48,497 nucleotides of DNA, from assembly GCA_003021705.1 (NCBI GenBank), contig PXRJ01000020.1, positions 1-48,497 on the forward strand, given 5' to 3'. This document shows positions 25,595 to 34,106 of this stretch, piece by piece. How positions within the stretch are numbered: position 1 is the stretch's first letter; the number at the start of each line of letters is the position of its first letter. The stretch comes from Halobacteriales archaeon QS_3_64_16. GTDB taxonomy: Archaea > Halobacteriota > Halobacteria > Halobacteriales > Halococcaceae. A program made the translations under genes and the position numbers. The notes beneath the pieces are model-generated. The model was not told the origin of the DNA and did not search any database. It was given only the letters and a program-made list of their open reading frames with translations.

Positions 25595-26515
25595 ATGGCG
25601 AGGTGTGCCCTCTGTGGCAAGGACGAGAACATGCCCTATACCTGCCGACGGTGTGGCGACACCTACTGTGCACAACACCGCTTGCCCGAGAGCCACGACT
25701 GCATCGGCCTGGATGACTGGGACGACCCGGATGGGGTCTTCGATAGCGGGTTCGACGACAGCGTCGATAATCCGGGCCACACCGGTGGGGAGTCGACCTT
25801 CACCCGGCTGAAACCCAACACGGGAACCGGCGGCCCGCTCGGCTACTTCCGCGGGAACATGACCTACGTCTTCCTCGGGGCGATGTTCGTCACCTTCGGC
25901 CTGCAGTACCTCCTCTTTCCGGTGCTCGGATTCGTTCCCGGTTCGGCGGTCTGGAACGAGGTCTTTACGCTCTCGCCGGCCCATCCATTATATATCTGGA
26001 CGTGGCTCGTCGCGGTCTTCGCCCACGGCGGCGTCTATCACATCTTCGCGAACGCCATCGTGCTCTATTTCTTCGGGCCGCTGGTCGAGCGCCGTGCCGG
26101 CACGAACGCCTTCACCGCGCTGTTCGTCCTCAGCGGGATCGCCGCCGGCTTCGCCCAGATCGGTATCGGGGCACTGCTCGGGAGCGCCGCTCCCGTCCTC
26201 GGGGCAAGCGGGGCGATCCTCGCGATCATGGGCGTGCTCACCGTGTTGAACCCGGGTCTTCGGGTGTATCTGTACTTCCTGATCCCGGTACCGCTGTGGC
26301 TGCTCACGCTCGGCTTCGCCGGTTTCTCGGTGTTCATGATCGGTGTCGGCGGGGCCGGTGGCGGCGGAATCGCGAACTTCGCCCACCTGGCCGGCCTCGT
26401 GATCGGGCTGGCCTACGGCGAGCGACTGCGACGTAGCGGAGCTAACGCGCCCGAACAGCTCCAGTTCGGCGGCGGCCGCGGCGGCATGGGCGGCCCCGGC
26501 CGTGGACGGTTCTAG
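25595..26515 (+). CDS. Rhomboid protease with N-terminal AN1-type zinc finger
   Basis: A 306-residue membrane protein. Residues 1-40 (CALCGKDENMPYTCRRCGDTYCAQH, HDC) form an AN1-like zinc finger. After an acidic linker come six or more transmembrane helices with rhomboid hallmarks: VAVFAHGGVYHIFANAIVLYFFG, the nucleophile Ser in GASGAILAIMGV, and the catalytic His in NFAHLAGLVIGLAYG. The C-terminus is Gly-rich. It would cleave membrane proteins; substrates are unknown. The start at ATG 25595 puts the zinc finger at the very N-terminus. Confidence 0.93.
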   Translation: MARCALCGKDENMPYTCRRCGDTYCAQHRLPESHDCIGLDDWDDPDGVFDSGFDDSVDNPGHTGGESTFTRLKPNTGTGGPLGYFRGNMTYVFLGAMFVTFGLQYLLFPVLGFVPGSAVWNEVFTLSPAHPLYIWTWLVAVFAHGGVYHIFANAIVLYFFGPLVERRAGTNAFTALFVLSGIAAGFAQIGIGALLGSAAPVLGASGAILAIMGVLTVLNPGLRVYLYFLIPVPLWLLTLGFAGFSVFMIGVGGAGGGGIANFAHLAGLVIGLAYGERLRRSGANAPEQLQFGGGRGGMGGPGRGRF

Positions 26516-26529
26516 TCGTTCCGACCGCA

Positions 26530-27375
26530 ATGGAACCGAAACACCCCGAGTTCGTCCCTGATCCGACCGATTCGCGCGAGCGAATGGAAGCGCTCCAGCG
26601 CGAAATCGCCGAGCGGGCGCTTTTTGCCGACGACCTCGAGTTCGATCCCCAGCGGGTATCGGTTCGGACTGACGAGTCGGCCTTCGAGACGGATACCGAC
26701 CGGACCGCCCGCCCCAGGTCCGGGTCCGAACTCGAGGGGGACGCTGACCACGACGAGAGCACGTCAGAAAACCGACCGATCGTCGCGGGCGTCGACCAGG
26801 CTCTTCTCGACGACCGAGCGGTGAGCGCGATCGTCTGCCTGCGGGGCGGGGAGGTCGTCGAGCGCGCCTACGCCGTTGTACCCCTCGGATTCCCCTACGT
26901 GCCGGGCTTGCTCTCCTTCCGGGAGGGCGGGCCGATCCTCGCCGCGTTCGCCGAGTTAGAAAACGAACCTGACCTGGTCTGCTTCGACGGCAGCGGGCGC
27001 ATCCACTTCCGGGAGGCCGGCCTCGCTACGCATATCGGCCTCGCGCTCGACGTGCCCGCGACCGGCGTCGCGAAGAGTCTGCTGTGTGGCACTCCTCGAG
27101 AGAGCCTCGACGATCGGGAAACAGGCACCCGGGTCGCGATCGAAGCCGACGCCGAGATGACGGCACCGCCGGGGACGGTGATCGGCTACGCCGTCCAGAC
27201 CAAACAGTTCAGCGGGACTCGCTACGTCAATCCCCTGTATGTGAGTCCCGGCCACCGTGTGGGTGCGGGGACGGCCGCCGATCTCGTCCTCGCGCTCGCT
27301 GGAGAATACAAACTGCCCGAACCGACCCGGCAGGCCGACGCCTACGCCGCGGAACTGAAAGAAGGGATCGAGTGA
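26530..27375 (+). CDS. nfi: Endonuclease V
   Basis: A 281-residue endonuclease V, which cuts near deaminated bases (inosine) in nucleic acids. The active-site Asp residues are Asp89 in VAGVDQAL and Asp153 in VCFDGSGRIHFREAGL; the signature FPYVPGLLSFREG (121-133) is present. Residues about 43-83 are an acidic Asp/Glu/Ser/Thr-rich insert not found in most homologues, between the first helix and the first core strand. It follows the rhomboid gene by only 14 bases and is likely cotranscribed. Confidence 0.95.
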   Translation: MEPKHPEFVPDPTDSRERMEALQREIAERALFADDLEFDPQRVSVRTDESAFETDTDRTARPRSGSELEGDADHDESTSENRPIVAGVDQALLDDRAVSAIVCLRGGEVVERAYAVVPLGFPYVPGLLSFREGGPILAAFAELENEPDLVCFDGSGRIHFREAGLATHIGLALDVPATGVAKSLLCGTPRESLDDRETGTRVAIEADAEMTAPPGTVIGYAVQTKQFSGTRYVNPLYVSPGHRVGAGTAADLVLALAGEYKLPEPTRQADAYAAELKEGIE

Positions 27376-27396
27376 ACTCTCGTCCCCGATACTCGA

Positions 27397-27834
27397 CTAC
27401 CGACCTCTCGACGCCTGTTTCCCCTCGCTCTCCCGGCGCAGAGCGAAGTGGGCACCGACGAAGAGTATCCCGAGGACGAGGCCGGTAACGGTCATCCCAT
27501 AGAGGGCCATCCCGACCGGCGTCGGCTCGAATACTGTCAGGCCGAACACGCTGATCGACCCGAGCGCGCGCGGCCCGATGCTCCCGATGAAGTAGCCAAA
27601 GCCACCCGCGAGCAGGACGCTCCCGACGAACACGACCGCTACCAGCCGCCGCCCGGAACGTGTCGGTTCCCGGTCGCCGTCCCCATCGGTTCGTTCGTCC
27701 TCGCCTAGTTCGTCGCTCGAATCCGTGTCGTTCCGGTCGGCATCCTGCGAGCCGTCTCTTCTTTCCGTGTCGGATTCGTCCGACTCGTCCATTCCGGTCG
27801 CCTCGCTATCGTCCTCGCCGTGAGCGTCGGTCAT
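27397..27834 (-). CDS. Small membrane protein, two transmembrane helices
   Basis: A 145-residue protein with an acidic N-terminus of about 60 residues (Asp/Ser/Glu rich) and two helices, LVAVVFVGSVLLAGGFGYFI and VGMALYGMTVTGLVLGILFV, followed by a short basic tail. The helix-loop-helix layout with TPVGMALYG in the loop recalls small membrane proteins found in haloarchaeal terminal-oxidase clusters; that is from memory and weak. Its ATG overlaps the stop of the upstream gene (ATGA), so it is the second gene of a two-gene operon. No oxidase genes are nearby. Confidence 0.65.
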   Translation of the reverse strand: MTDAHGEDDSEATGMDESDESDTERRDGSQDADRNDTDSSDELGEDERTDGDGDREPTRSGRRLVAVVFVGSVLLAGGFGYFIGSIGPRALGSISVFGLTVFEPTPVGMALYGMTVTGLVLGILFVGAHFALRRESEGKQASRGR

Positions 27835-28184
27835 CGCCCGGATCGCTCGGAGAGGGTGACCGTCCGGTCGCGTTCGGTCGGCTTTCCGGTCCCGACCGAG
27901 GTCTGTTCGCCCTCGGGCCGCCGGTCCGTAGCGGGCGTGGTGGATCCTTCGGCGTCGATCAGGTCCCCGTTGAGGGCGAGCAACGCAGCGACGGCCACCG
28001 GCGTAAGAGAGGCTAGTGCTAATACGACGGTGAGGAGCAGCATATTGGGTGGAAGACGGGCTACCCCCGACGAGCCAGCCTGAAGCGCAACCTCGAGGGG
28101 TAGAGTGGAGGATAGCATCGTCGGTGCTCGGGGCTCGACGCCGATTTCGGTTCCGGTCTCGATGCCGGTTCCGGCGTACGACAT
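27831..28184 (-). CDS. Small membrane protein, one transmembrane helix
   Basis: A protein of about 117 residues with one clear helix (MLLLTVVLALASLTPVAVAA) and a hydrophilic Thr/Glu/Arg-rich C-terminus. The start is uncertain: ATG codons at 28196, 28184 and 28118 are all in frame; 28184 was chosen as a compromise because the residues up to 28118 lack clear family resemblance. First gene of the overlapping pair with the gene at 27397. Function unknown. Confidence 0.5.
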   Translation of the reverse strand: MSYAGTGIETGTEIGVEPRAPTMLSSTLPLEVALQAGSSGVARLPPNMLLLTVVLALASLTPVAVAALLALNGDLIDAEGSTTPATDRRPEGEQTSVGTGKPTERDRTVTLSERSGR

Positions 28185-28196
28185 CGATCCCGGCAC

Positions 28197-28638
28197 CGAA
28201 TCCGGCCGATAGCCGATCGGCTGGCGGTGTTAACTTAGCGCATCCAGTAGGGATCAGGACAAAGATAGTTTGAAAGCCCCCGACGTACTCGGCTTCTGCT
28301 CGCGGGCCGTAGGCCCCTTTTGTCATCACGAAAGACGCGAAGCGTCTTTCGAACGACTTCGCTCGCTCGCCTGCGGTGCTTACGTCGTCGCAGGATCGCG
28401 GTGCGATCCTGCTGGCGCGAAAGGCGCAGTGCACCTTTCGCACGTCATTAGAACGTGAAGCGTTCTGATTGGCTCACGAGAGCTTCGCTCTCGTGAATGC
28501 CGGGGTTCGCCGAGCGGTCGGCCCCTTTCAGTCCCGCCCGTGGCGGTTGCTCGGCGGGTCGTCTCTTAACTTCACACTGCCATGGCCGTTGCCGAACAGT
28601 TTTGATTCGGGCGTCCGTAGTCCTCCCTGAATCCGAGC
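28197..28638. other. 442-base divergent intergenic region holding hairpin array B
   Basis: Between the membrane operon (minus) and the small membrane gene at 28639 (plus). No convincing gene; a reading frame that crosses it on the minus strand is Arg/Ser-rich and unlike haloarchaeal proteins. Bases 28299-28496 contain hairpin array B, described next. Upstream (28201-28298) is unremarkable. Confidence 0.65.
28299..28496. repeat. Hairpin array B: seven short inverted repeats
   Basis: Units: GGGCC loop GTA (28304-28316); CGAAAGACGC loop GAA, perfect (28329-28351); CCTGCG with 13-base loop (28370-28394); GCAGGATCGC loop GGT, perfect (28390-28412, overlapping the previous arm by five bases); GCGAAAGGCGC loop AGT, one C-A mismatch (28417-28441); ATTAGAACGT loop GAA, two G-T pairs (28447-28469); TCACGAGAGC loop TTC, perfect (28474-28496). 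The start CTCGCGGGCC and the context around the second unit (TCATCACGAA ... TTTCGAACGACT) recur in array A. No coding sense is seen. Confidence 0.85.
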
Positions 28639-28875
28639 ATGTCGGCGAGAGCGGCCTACGAGGACATAGACGAATGGCTGTGGAGCCCCTCGCCGATCGA
28701 ATATCTGCTCTCGGTCTGGCTGCTCGCCTTCGTGTTCTCGGTTCTCCTCTTGCTCGCTTTGGTGAGCATCGTCGGCGGAGCAAGATACTCCCTCGTTACC
28801 GTCGTTATGACAGCTGTAGGATCGGCTACCGGGGTCGCGATCGGTCTGTTTGCCGGGAGAGAAGCGATCCAATAA
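28639..28875 (+). CDS. Small membrane protein, two transmembrane helices
   Basis: A 78-residue protein: a polar start MSARAAYEDIDEWLWSPSP, then helices IEYLLSVWLLAFVFSVLLLL and LVTVVMTAVGSATGVAIGLF. The Trp-rich WLW-S-P segment before helix 1 may lie at the membrane interface. It stands alone between hairpin array B and the CPBP gene. Function unknown. Confidence 0.65.
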   Translation: MSARAAYEDIDEWLWSPSPIEYLLSVWLLAFVFSVLLLLALVSIVGGARYSLVTVVMTAVGSATGVAIGLFAGREAIQ

Positions 28876-28966
28876 TACGGTTTCTGCACCCCACTGCGAG
28901 GATCGAAGCACCGAGACTACCCGGTCGTCGAGTCGATAGCGTTCCGTAAATTTCATGACCCGACGA

Positions 28967-29719
28967 TCACAGCCCGCCGGTCGCCGCGAGGTACTGGATA
29001 CCGAACTGCACGGCATTGTACGCGCCATGTATCAGCGCCGGGACGACCAAGTTGTCGGTGAGTTCGTAGGTCGCTCCGAGCACCAACGCGAGCGCGAAGA
29101 CGACCCCGAGGTAGGCGAACTTGCCTGACCCCGCGAGCGAGCCGTAGTGGACGAGCGCGAAGATCGCACTGGCGAGCACGACCGCTCGCGCGGGGTGCAG
29201 TGCTTCGGCGATGGTCCCCTGAACGAGTCCCCTGAAGAGCAGTTCCTCGCCCGGGCCAACGAGCAGGAAGGAGAGGGGCACCAATATGAGAAAGACGATC
29301 GGGTTTCCACTCGCCAACTCGACGATCTGATTTTGGGCCGATTGAATGCCGAGGGTGCTAAAGACTACCTGAGTGAGCGCGAGCAGCCCCAGCAGCGCGG
29401 CGAAACCGCCGACGATCCACCCGATGTCCCGCAGGGTCGGTACCCGAGTACGGAGAAAGGCCAGCCCATCCCCTCGATAGCGCAGATAGAGCAGCGCCGT
29501 CCCACCGAAGGCGACTCCCTGTAACAGGACGGTGCCGACGAGTACCTGCAGGGCCGGCGCGGAGAGCAGTGCAATCCCGAACAGCCCGAGGACGAGTGCG
29601 GCGAGGGCAACCAGGAGGTTCCCGACGACGAACGCGAGGACGGCGACGCCGATGGCGAGGAGTACGGCACGAACGCCGCTTCGGGTTCGCCGGTCGGCAG
29701 CGGGGGAGTCGGTAGCCAT
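28967..29719 (-). CDS. CPBP-family intramembrane metalloprotease
   Basis: A 250-residue polytopic membrane protein of the CPBP (CAAX protease / bacteriocin-processing, Abi) family. The Glu-Glu-x3-Arg motif is in GPGEELLFRGLVQG, and the following His motifs are in FALVHYG and LIHGAYNAVQFG. About eight helices are predicted. It may process prenylated or other peptides; the substrate is unknown. It begins with a basic cytoplasmic segment (MATDSPAADRRTRSG). Confidence 0.92.
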   Translation of the reverse strand: MATDSPAADRRTRSGVRAVLLAIGVAVLAFVVGNLLVALAALVLGLFGIALLSAPALQVLVGTVLLQGVAFGGTALLYLRYRGDGLAFLRTRVPTLRDIGWIVGGFAALLGLLALTQVVFSTLGIQSAQNQIVELASGNPIVFLILVPLSFLLVGPGEELLFRGLVQGTIAEALHPARAVVLASAIFALVHYGSLAGSGKFAYLGVVFALALVLGATYELTDNLVVPALIHGAYNAVQFGIQYLAATGGL

Positions 29720-29826
29720 GAGCGAAGTACCACAGTTCGGAGCTCCGGCGGTTTAGCCACTGCGGAAGCGATGGATTCGAAGCGAGCGATCCCCGAACTT
29801 CCCACCGATAGCGGTGTACCCTTCGG

Positions 29827-29833
29827 GTTTAAC
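29827..29833 (+). promoter_or_regulatory. TATA box for the SDR gene
   Basis: GTTTAAC lies 25-31 bases before ATG 29858, consistent with a leaderless transcript and supporting that start over ATG 29771. Confidence 0.55.
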
Positions 29834-29857
29834 TACGGCGGGGTCGATTCCCTCGGT

Positions 29858-30694
29858 ATGTCAGCCACAGGAGCGAAGACGGTTCTCATTACCGGGTGTT
29901 CTTCGGGTATCGGTCGGGCGAGCGCGCGGGCCTTCCTCGAGGACGAGTGGCGCGTGTACGCGACCGCCCGCGACGAGAGCGATCTCGGCGGGTTGGTCGA
30001 TGCCGGCTGTGAGACCGCTTCGCTCGACGTCACCGACGACGAACAGGTGCGGGCGGTCGTCTCCCGCGTCGTCGAGGAGTCCGGGCGGCTCGACTGCCTC
30101 GTCAACAACGCCGGCTACGGGCAGTTCGGCCCGATCGAGGACGTCCCCGTCGAACGGGTTCACGAGCAGTTCGACGTCAATGTCTATGGCCCCCACCGGC
30201 TCACCAGAGCCGTGCTGCCCCACATGCGCGATCGCGGGCGCGGGCGTATCATCAACCTCTCGAGTGCGGCCGGTCGGGTCGCCACCCCCGGCATGGGCGT
30301 CTACAGCGGCTCGAAGTTCGCACTCGAAGGGATGACCGACGCGTTGCGCCCGGAGGTCAAGGAGTACGGTATCGACGTCGTGTTGATCGAACCCGGGCCC
30401 GTGGATTCGGCCTTCGACGAGCGCGTCGCGGACGAGCTCGACGGATTGGAACACTCCGGAGCGTACGACGCGTACTACGACCTCTACCAGGACACCCGTG
30501 CGCTCGGTCCCGGGAGTCCCGTCGCGGTCGCGCCCCGCGTGGTCGCCGACTCGATTCTCACGGCGGCCAACGTCCCGAACCCCGGCTCGCGGTATCAGGT
30601 CGGTTCGATCGCACGCGCCAGCGAGTTCGGCCGGTTCGTCCCCGATCGGATGCGCGATAAGGCCTACGAGGTCGGCTCGAACGTACTCCGCTGA
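29858..30694 (+). CDS. Short-chain dehydrogenase/reductase
   Basis: A 278-residue SDR oxidoreductase. The nucleotide-binding motif is TGCSSGIG near residue 12, with NNAGYGQFG and the catalytic YSGSKFALEG (Tyr-x3-Lys); the catalytic Ser lies in INLSSAAG. The residues ARDES after the second strand suggest NADP preference (inferred). The C-terminus includes a longer segment than minimal SDRs, as in retinol-dehydrogenase-like members. The substrate is unknown. ATG 29858 is chosen because of the TATA box. Confidence 0.92.
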   Translation: MSATGAKTVLITGCSSGIGRASARAFLEDEWRVYATARDESDLGGLVDAGCETASLDVTDDEQVRAVVSRVVEESGRLDCLVNNAGYGQFGPIEDVPVERVHEQFDVNVYGPHRLTRAVLPHMRDRGRGRIINLSSAAGRVATPGMGVYSGSKFALEGMTDALRPEVKEYGIDVVLIEPGPVDSAFDERVADELDGLEHSGAYDAYYDLYQDTRALGPGSPVAVAPRVVADSILTAANVPNPGSRYQVGSIARASEFGRFVPDRMRDKAYEVGSNVLR

Positions 30695-30927
30695 GAGTCC
30701 CAGAGCCAAGTACTGGAGCGATACCGAGAGCGGACGGGGACGAGAACGGAAGAACGTTGGCCAGTTAGCTACCAGTGGCTGTTCGGTCGTGATCTGAAAC
30801 TGGATCGAGAGAACGCGGAAACGCCACCCGTCTCGGACTGAACCGAGGAGGGCGGTAGCAGCGACCGTCGGTTCTCCTGATCGAGTGCATCACAGGGCAA
30901 CTTTCCCCAGAGTTTTCCTGTCGAATG

Positions 30928-30939
30928 GGGGCTAGCCCC
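30928..30939. promoter_or_regulatory. Perfect 12-base palindrome before the dCTP deaminase-family gene
   Basis: GGGGCTAGCCCC lies between a TATA-like AGTTTTCC (30911-30918) and the ATG at 30947, close to the expected transcription start, so it could be an operator. The assignment is inferred from position. Confidence 0.4.
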
Positions 30940-30946
30940 GGTGAGC

Positions 30947-31375
30947 ATGACCGACGCCGAGAAACTAACCGAGCGCGTCGACGGCATCGTTCACGAGGAT
31001 ACCCAACTCCACGAGGCCGGACTCGACCTAACAGCAGCGGAAATCCACGACATCGATCGGCCCGGCGAGATCGACTTCGGCGGCGACGAACTGGAAGCCG
31101 CAGTGAGTTCCCCCCACGAAACGAACCGCAGGAACCCCGAGGACGACTACACGTGGTGGGAACTCGGCGCGGGAACCTACCTGCTCGAGTACAACGAACG
31201 GCTCGCGAGCGAGGGGCCACTGGTCTGTCAGCCCCGGTCCGAGCTACTCGAACGCGGCGGGAACCATCCGACGGTCTTCGTCCGGGAACTGAGTCCGATC
31301 CCGCTGTCGGTCCCGCCGGCCGGCCTCCACCTGAAGGAAAACGCACGGGTGTCGACGCTGCTGACACCGGAGTAG
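30947..31375 (+). CDS. dCTP deaminase/dUTPase-family protein
   Basis: A 142-residue protein of the trimeric dUTPase/Dcd fold. Family features are LHEAGLDLTAAEIHDI, GTYLLEYNERL, PRSELLERGGNHPTVFV and GLHLKENARVSTLL, which follow the dCTP deaminase/dUTPase strand order. The catalytic motif differs from classical Dcd enzymes, so activity (deaminase, dUTPase or neither) cannot be told from sequence. ATG 30947 is preferred to a GTG at 30941. It is convergent with the serine acetyltransferase gene. Confidence 0.83.
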   Translation: MTDAEKLTERVDGIVHEDTQLHEAGLDLTAAEIHDIDRPGEIDFGGDELEAAVSSPHETNRRNPEDDYTWWELGAGTYLLEYNERLASEGPLVCQPRSELLERGGNHPTVFVRELSPIPLSVPPAGLHLKENARVSTLLTPE

Positions 31376-31437
31376 CGATGAAGGAGCGACAGCACAGGAA
31401 AAGAAGGAAGGGGTAGAGTGTCGACACACGCGGCGAC

Positions 31438-31995
31438 TCAGTCGTCGGCGAGGCGATCCTTCCACTCCTCGATCGTCTGCTCGCAGTCGCCGACGACCTC
31501 CGCGGGCACGCCGATGGCCGTACAGTGCGGGGGAACCGACTCTAAGACGACCGATCCGGCACCGACGTTCGCCTCGCGGCCGACGACGATCGGCCCGAGC
31601 AGGGTGGCCCCGGCACCGACGGTAACGCCGTCCTCGAGCGTCGGGTGGCGTTTTTCGGGGGCCATCGAATCGCCGCCCAGGGTCACGCCGTGATAGCACA
31701 TAACATCAGAACCGATCTCGGCGGTCTCGCCAATCACCACCCCGCTGCCGTGATCGATGAAGAAGCGCCGACCGATCTCGGCTCCGGGATGGATCTCGAC
31801 GCCGGTGAGAAAGCGCGCGAGATGGGAGAGCAGGCGTGCGGCGAGGAGGAATTCACGGGTCCAGAGCGCGTGGGCGAGACGGTAACACCAGATCGCGTGC
31901 AGACCGGGATAGCAGGTGAGTACTTCGGGGACGCTTCTGGCCGCCGGGTCCTTCTCGAAGGTAACGGCAATGTCCTCGCGCACTCGATCGAACAT
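31438..31995 (-). CDS. cysE: Serine O-acetyltransferase
   Basis: A 185-residue enzyme making O-acetylserine for cysteine biosynthesis from serine and acetyl-CoA. The family's N-terminal helix ([22 protein letters not shown]) and left-handed beta-helix hexapeptides are clear: [25 protein letters not shown], with the catalytic His in FIDHGSG, and [11 protein letters not shown]. It is about the length of the short (EpsC/SRPBCC-free) archaeal type. The related cystathionine gamma-synthase-type gene lies 4 kb away. Confidence 0.94.
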   Translation of the reverse strand: MFDRVREDIAVTFEKDPAARSVPEVLTCYPGLHAIWCYRLAHALWTREFLLAARLLSHLARFLTGVEIHPGAEIGRRFFIDHGSGVVIGETAEIGSDVMCYHGVTLGGDSMAPEKRHPTLEDGVTVGAGATLLGPIVVGREANVGAGSVVLESVPPHCTAIGVPAEVVGDCEQTIEEWKDRLADD

Positions 31996-32125
31996 CTGCT
32001 TTCGCTTCGCTATCGCCGCTTAAATCCCTGCCGCCGACGTTGAGTTCCCCGCGAGAGCGGAACTACTCAATACGAGCTAGTACTCCACGGACGCGCTTTT
32101 CAGCGTGGGCGACGAACAGCGGGTG

Positions 32126-32764
32126 ATGAGTCAAACAGCAGCCGACGAGGAAGTGATCATGTTCTCCGATTACGTCTGTCCGTTCTGCTACCTGGGCAAG
32201 GCATCCCTCGAGCAGTACCAGGACGAACGCGAGGAGCCGATCGAGGTCGAGTGGCATCCCTTCGACCTCCGGGGATACAAGCGCGGGCCCGACGGCGAGG
32301 TCGACAACGACGTCGAGGACGGCAAGGACGAGGATTACTTCGCCCAGGTCCGGGAGAACGTCGAACGCCTGAAAGAGGAGTACGACGTCGAGATGGATCT
32401 GGATTACTCGATGGATGTCGACTCCTGGAACGCCCAGCAGGCCTCGCTGTACGTGCGCCGCGAGCACCCCGAGGAGTTCGCGGAGTTCCACGATGCGGTC
32501 TACGAGGCCCTCTGGACCGAGGGGAAGGACATCGGTGATCCCGACGTCTTGGCGCGGATCGCGGAAGAGTATGGTATCGATCCCGACGGTGTGCGGGAGG
32601 CCACCCAAGACCGGGAGCTCGAAGCCGAGTTAGAGGAACGCTTCGAGTCCGCTCAAGAGGCTGGTGTGACGGGCGTGCCGACCTTCGCGTACGACGGGCA
32701 CGGCGCTCGCGGGGCCGTCCCGCCGACCCAGCTCCGACGGCTTATCGAAGGCGCGGGGAACTGA
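32126..32764 (+). CDS. DsbA/FrnE-family thiol oxidoreductase
   Basis: A 212-residue thioredoxin-fold protein of the DsbA/FrnE group. The redox motif is C18-P-F-C21 in FSDYVCPFCYLGKASLEQY; the cis-Pro loop is GVTGVPTFAYDG near residue 184. A long helical acidic insert lies between, as in FrnE. No signal peptide, so cytoplasmic. The ATG at 32126 is preferred over GTG codons at 32105 and 32123. Its partner is unknown. Confidence 0.9.
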   Translation: MSQTAADEEVIMFSDYVCPFCYLGKASLEQYQDEREEPIEVEWHPFDLRGYKRGPDGEVDNDVEDGKDEDYFAQVRENVERLKEEYDVEMDLDYSMDVDSWNAQQASLYVRREHPEEFAEFHDAVYEALWTEGKDIGDPDVLARIAEEYGIDPDGVREATQDRELEAELEERFESAQEAGVTGVPTFAYDGHGARGAVPPTQLRRLIEGAGN

Positions 32765-32838
32765 TCGAAGCGAGCGCCGAGATCGAGCGTGGCTAGCGAA
32801 GCGGACCGCGAGGCCTCGAGTCGTCGTTCGTCCCCTTT

Positions 32839-33177
32839 CTATCCGGTGTAGGTCCGCAAGTGAGCGATCCGTCCGTCCTCGATAGCGTGGACGTCGACGA
32901 AGGCAAAGAGGGTCTCGCCATCGTGGCGAAGTCGGCCCTGGACAGCGACGCTTCCCCCGTTCCGGTAGCAGTCATCGAGTTCGTGTGCCGTCTCCGTTAG
33001 CGGGCGCTCCTCGCGCATGAAGCGGACGAACTCGTCGGGACCCTCGATATCCCTGTCGGGCCGGTCGTGGAGAAAGTCTGCCCCGAGCAACTCCCGGAGG
33101 TCGTCGTACCAGCCCTCGTCGATAGCCCCGTAGTAAGCGCGTGCGATAGCTTCGGGGTCGGTACCGGGATCGCTCAT
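32839..33177 (-). CDS. SnoaL/NTF2-like protein
   Basis: A 112-residue alpha+beta cone of the SnoaL/NTF2-like superfamily. Core segments are [42 protein letters not shown] and a strand region ending [16 protein letters not shown]. Members include isomerases, binding proteins and polyketide cyclases; nothing here marks a specific reaction. Confidence 0.83.
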   Translation of the reverse strand: MSDPGTDPEAIARAYYGAIDEGWYDDLRELLGADFLHDRPDRDIEGPDEFVRFMREERPLTETAHELDDCYRNGGSVAVQGRLRHDGETLFAFVDVHAIEDGRIAHLRTYTG

Positions 33178-33262
33178 AGCGCTGTCGAGGAGTCCGCCTC
33201 ACATAATCCCCGGTCCCCGCCAGCGCGGAGGGCTTTTGATCGCGCCGCGCCTACCGCTCGTA

Positions 33263-33829
33263 GTGCAGCTACACGCTCGGTACGAGGGCGACGACGACCC
33301 CGAGAAGTGCACCGCACGGAAGCTCGCCCGCTTCGACTTGCTTGCCCTTCATCGCTCCGCGCGTGCGGTACCGGCTGGTCTCGTGCTCGATCCTCACGCC
33401 GAGCGTGCCCTCTCGCCCGCCGACGACCCCGATACGTTGATCGCGCTCGATTGCTCCTGGGAGACCGCCAGCCGGGAAGCCTTCGATCTCTCCGGCCCTC
33501 ATCGCGCGCTGCCCTTCCTCGTGGCGGCGAATCCGGTGAACTATGGACATCCGTTCGAGCTGACGACCGCCGAGGCCCTGGCTGGAGCGCTCTATGTCCT
33601 CGGCGAGCGCGAGCGCGCCCGCGACATCTGTTCGAAGTTCCGCTGGGGTCATACCTTCCTCGAACTCAACGCCGAACCCCTCGAACGGTACGCCGGATGT
33701 GAGGATTCGATGGAGGTCGTCGCCGTCCAGAGCGAGTACCTCGATGCGGGCAGGGACGAGGGCCAAGAGGACGGTGCCGATAGCACTGTTCGAGAGAACG
33801 AAGCGGCCGTGGACGAGCGAACCCGGTAG
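33263..33829 (+). CDS. Tsr3-like rRNA aminocarboxypropyltransferase (DUF367)
   Basis: A protein of about 188 residues homologous to Tsr3, which adds the aminocarboxypropyl group to a hypermodified uridine of small-subunit rRNA using SAM. Seen are [52 protein letters not shown] and [21 protein letters not shown]. The GTG at 33263 gives the usual N-terminus ([12 protein letters not shown]). The next gene on the strand is ribosomal protein L40e. Confidence 0.9.
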   Translation: MQLHARYEGDDDPEKCTARKLARFDLLALHRSARAVPAGLVLDPHAERALSPADDPDTLIALDCSWETASREAFDLSGPHRALPFLVAANPVNYGHPFELTTAEALAGALYVLGERERARDICSKFRWGHTFLELNAEPLERYAGCEDSMEVVAVQSEYLDAGRDEGQEDGADSTVRENEAAVDERTR

Positions 33830-33931
33830 GACGACGGCGAGACGACTATCTCACCGAGCAGCAAGGCGGTCGTTCGATCGGCTCCATACCGACCCGAAAC
33901 CCCTTAGCCGCTCGGCCGATGGGAAGTGAAT

Positions 33932-34081
33932 ATGGCCCGATTCGAGGAAGCCGAAAACCGGATCCTCCAGAAGATGATCTGCATGCGCTGTAACGCTCGT
34001 AACCCCGCCCGCGCCGATAGCTGTCGGAAGTGTGGCTACAAGAACCTGCGCACGAAAGCCAGAGAATCCAGAAGCGCCTGA
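33932..34081 (+). CDS. rpl40e: 50S ribosomal protein L40e
   Basis: A 49-residue ribosomal protein, starting [18 protein letters not shown], with a zinc ribbon of two Cys pairs (CMRC and CRKC) and a basic C-terminus ending ARESRSA. The product matches archaeal L40e in length and in the Cys spacing [16 protein letters not shown]. It follows the Tsr3 gene by 102 bases. Like other ribosomal proteins of the window it is less acidic than average. Confidence 0.95.
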   Translation: MARFEEAENRILQKMICMRCNARNPARADSCRKCGYKNLRTKARESRSA

Positions 34082-34106
34082 TCGACGTCACTGATCGTCT
34101 ATCGAT

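Noticed and set aside
20243..28496. tRNA or rRNA genes among the hairpins
   Set aside because: No cloverleaf, T-loop or anticodon arrangement was found.
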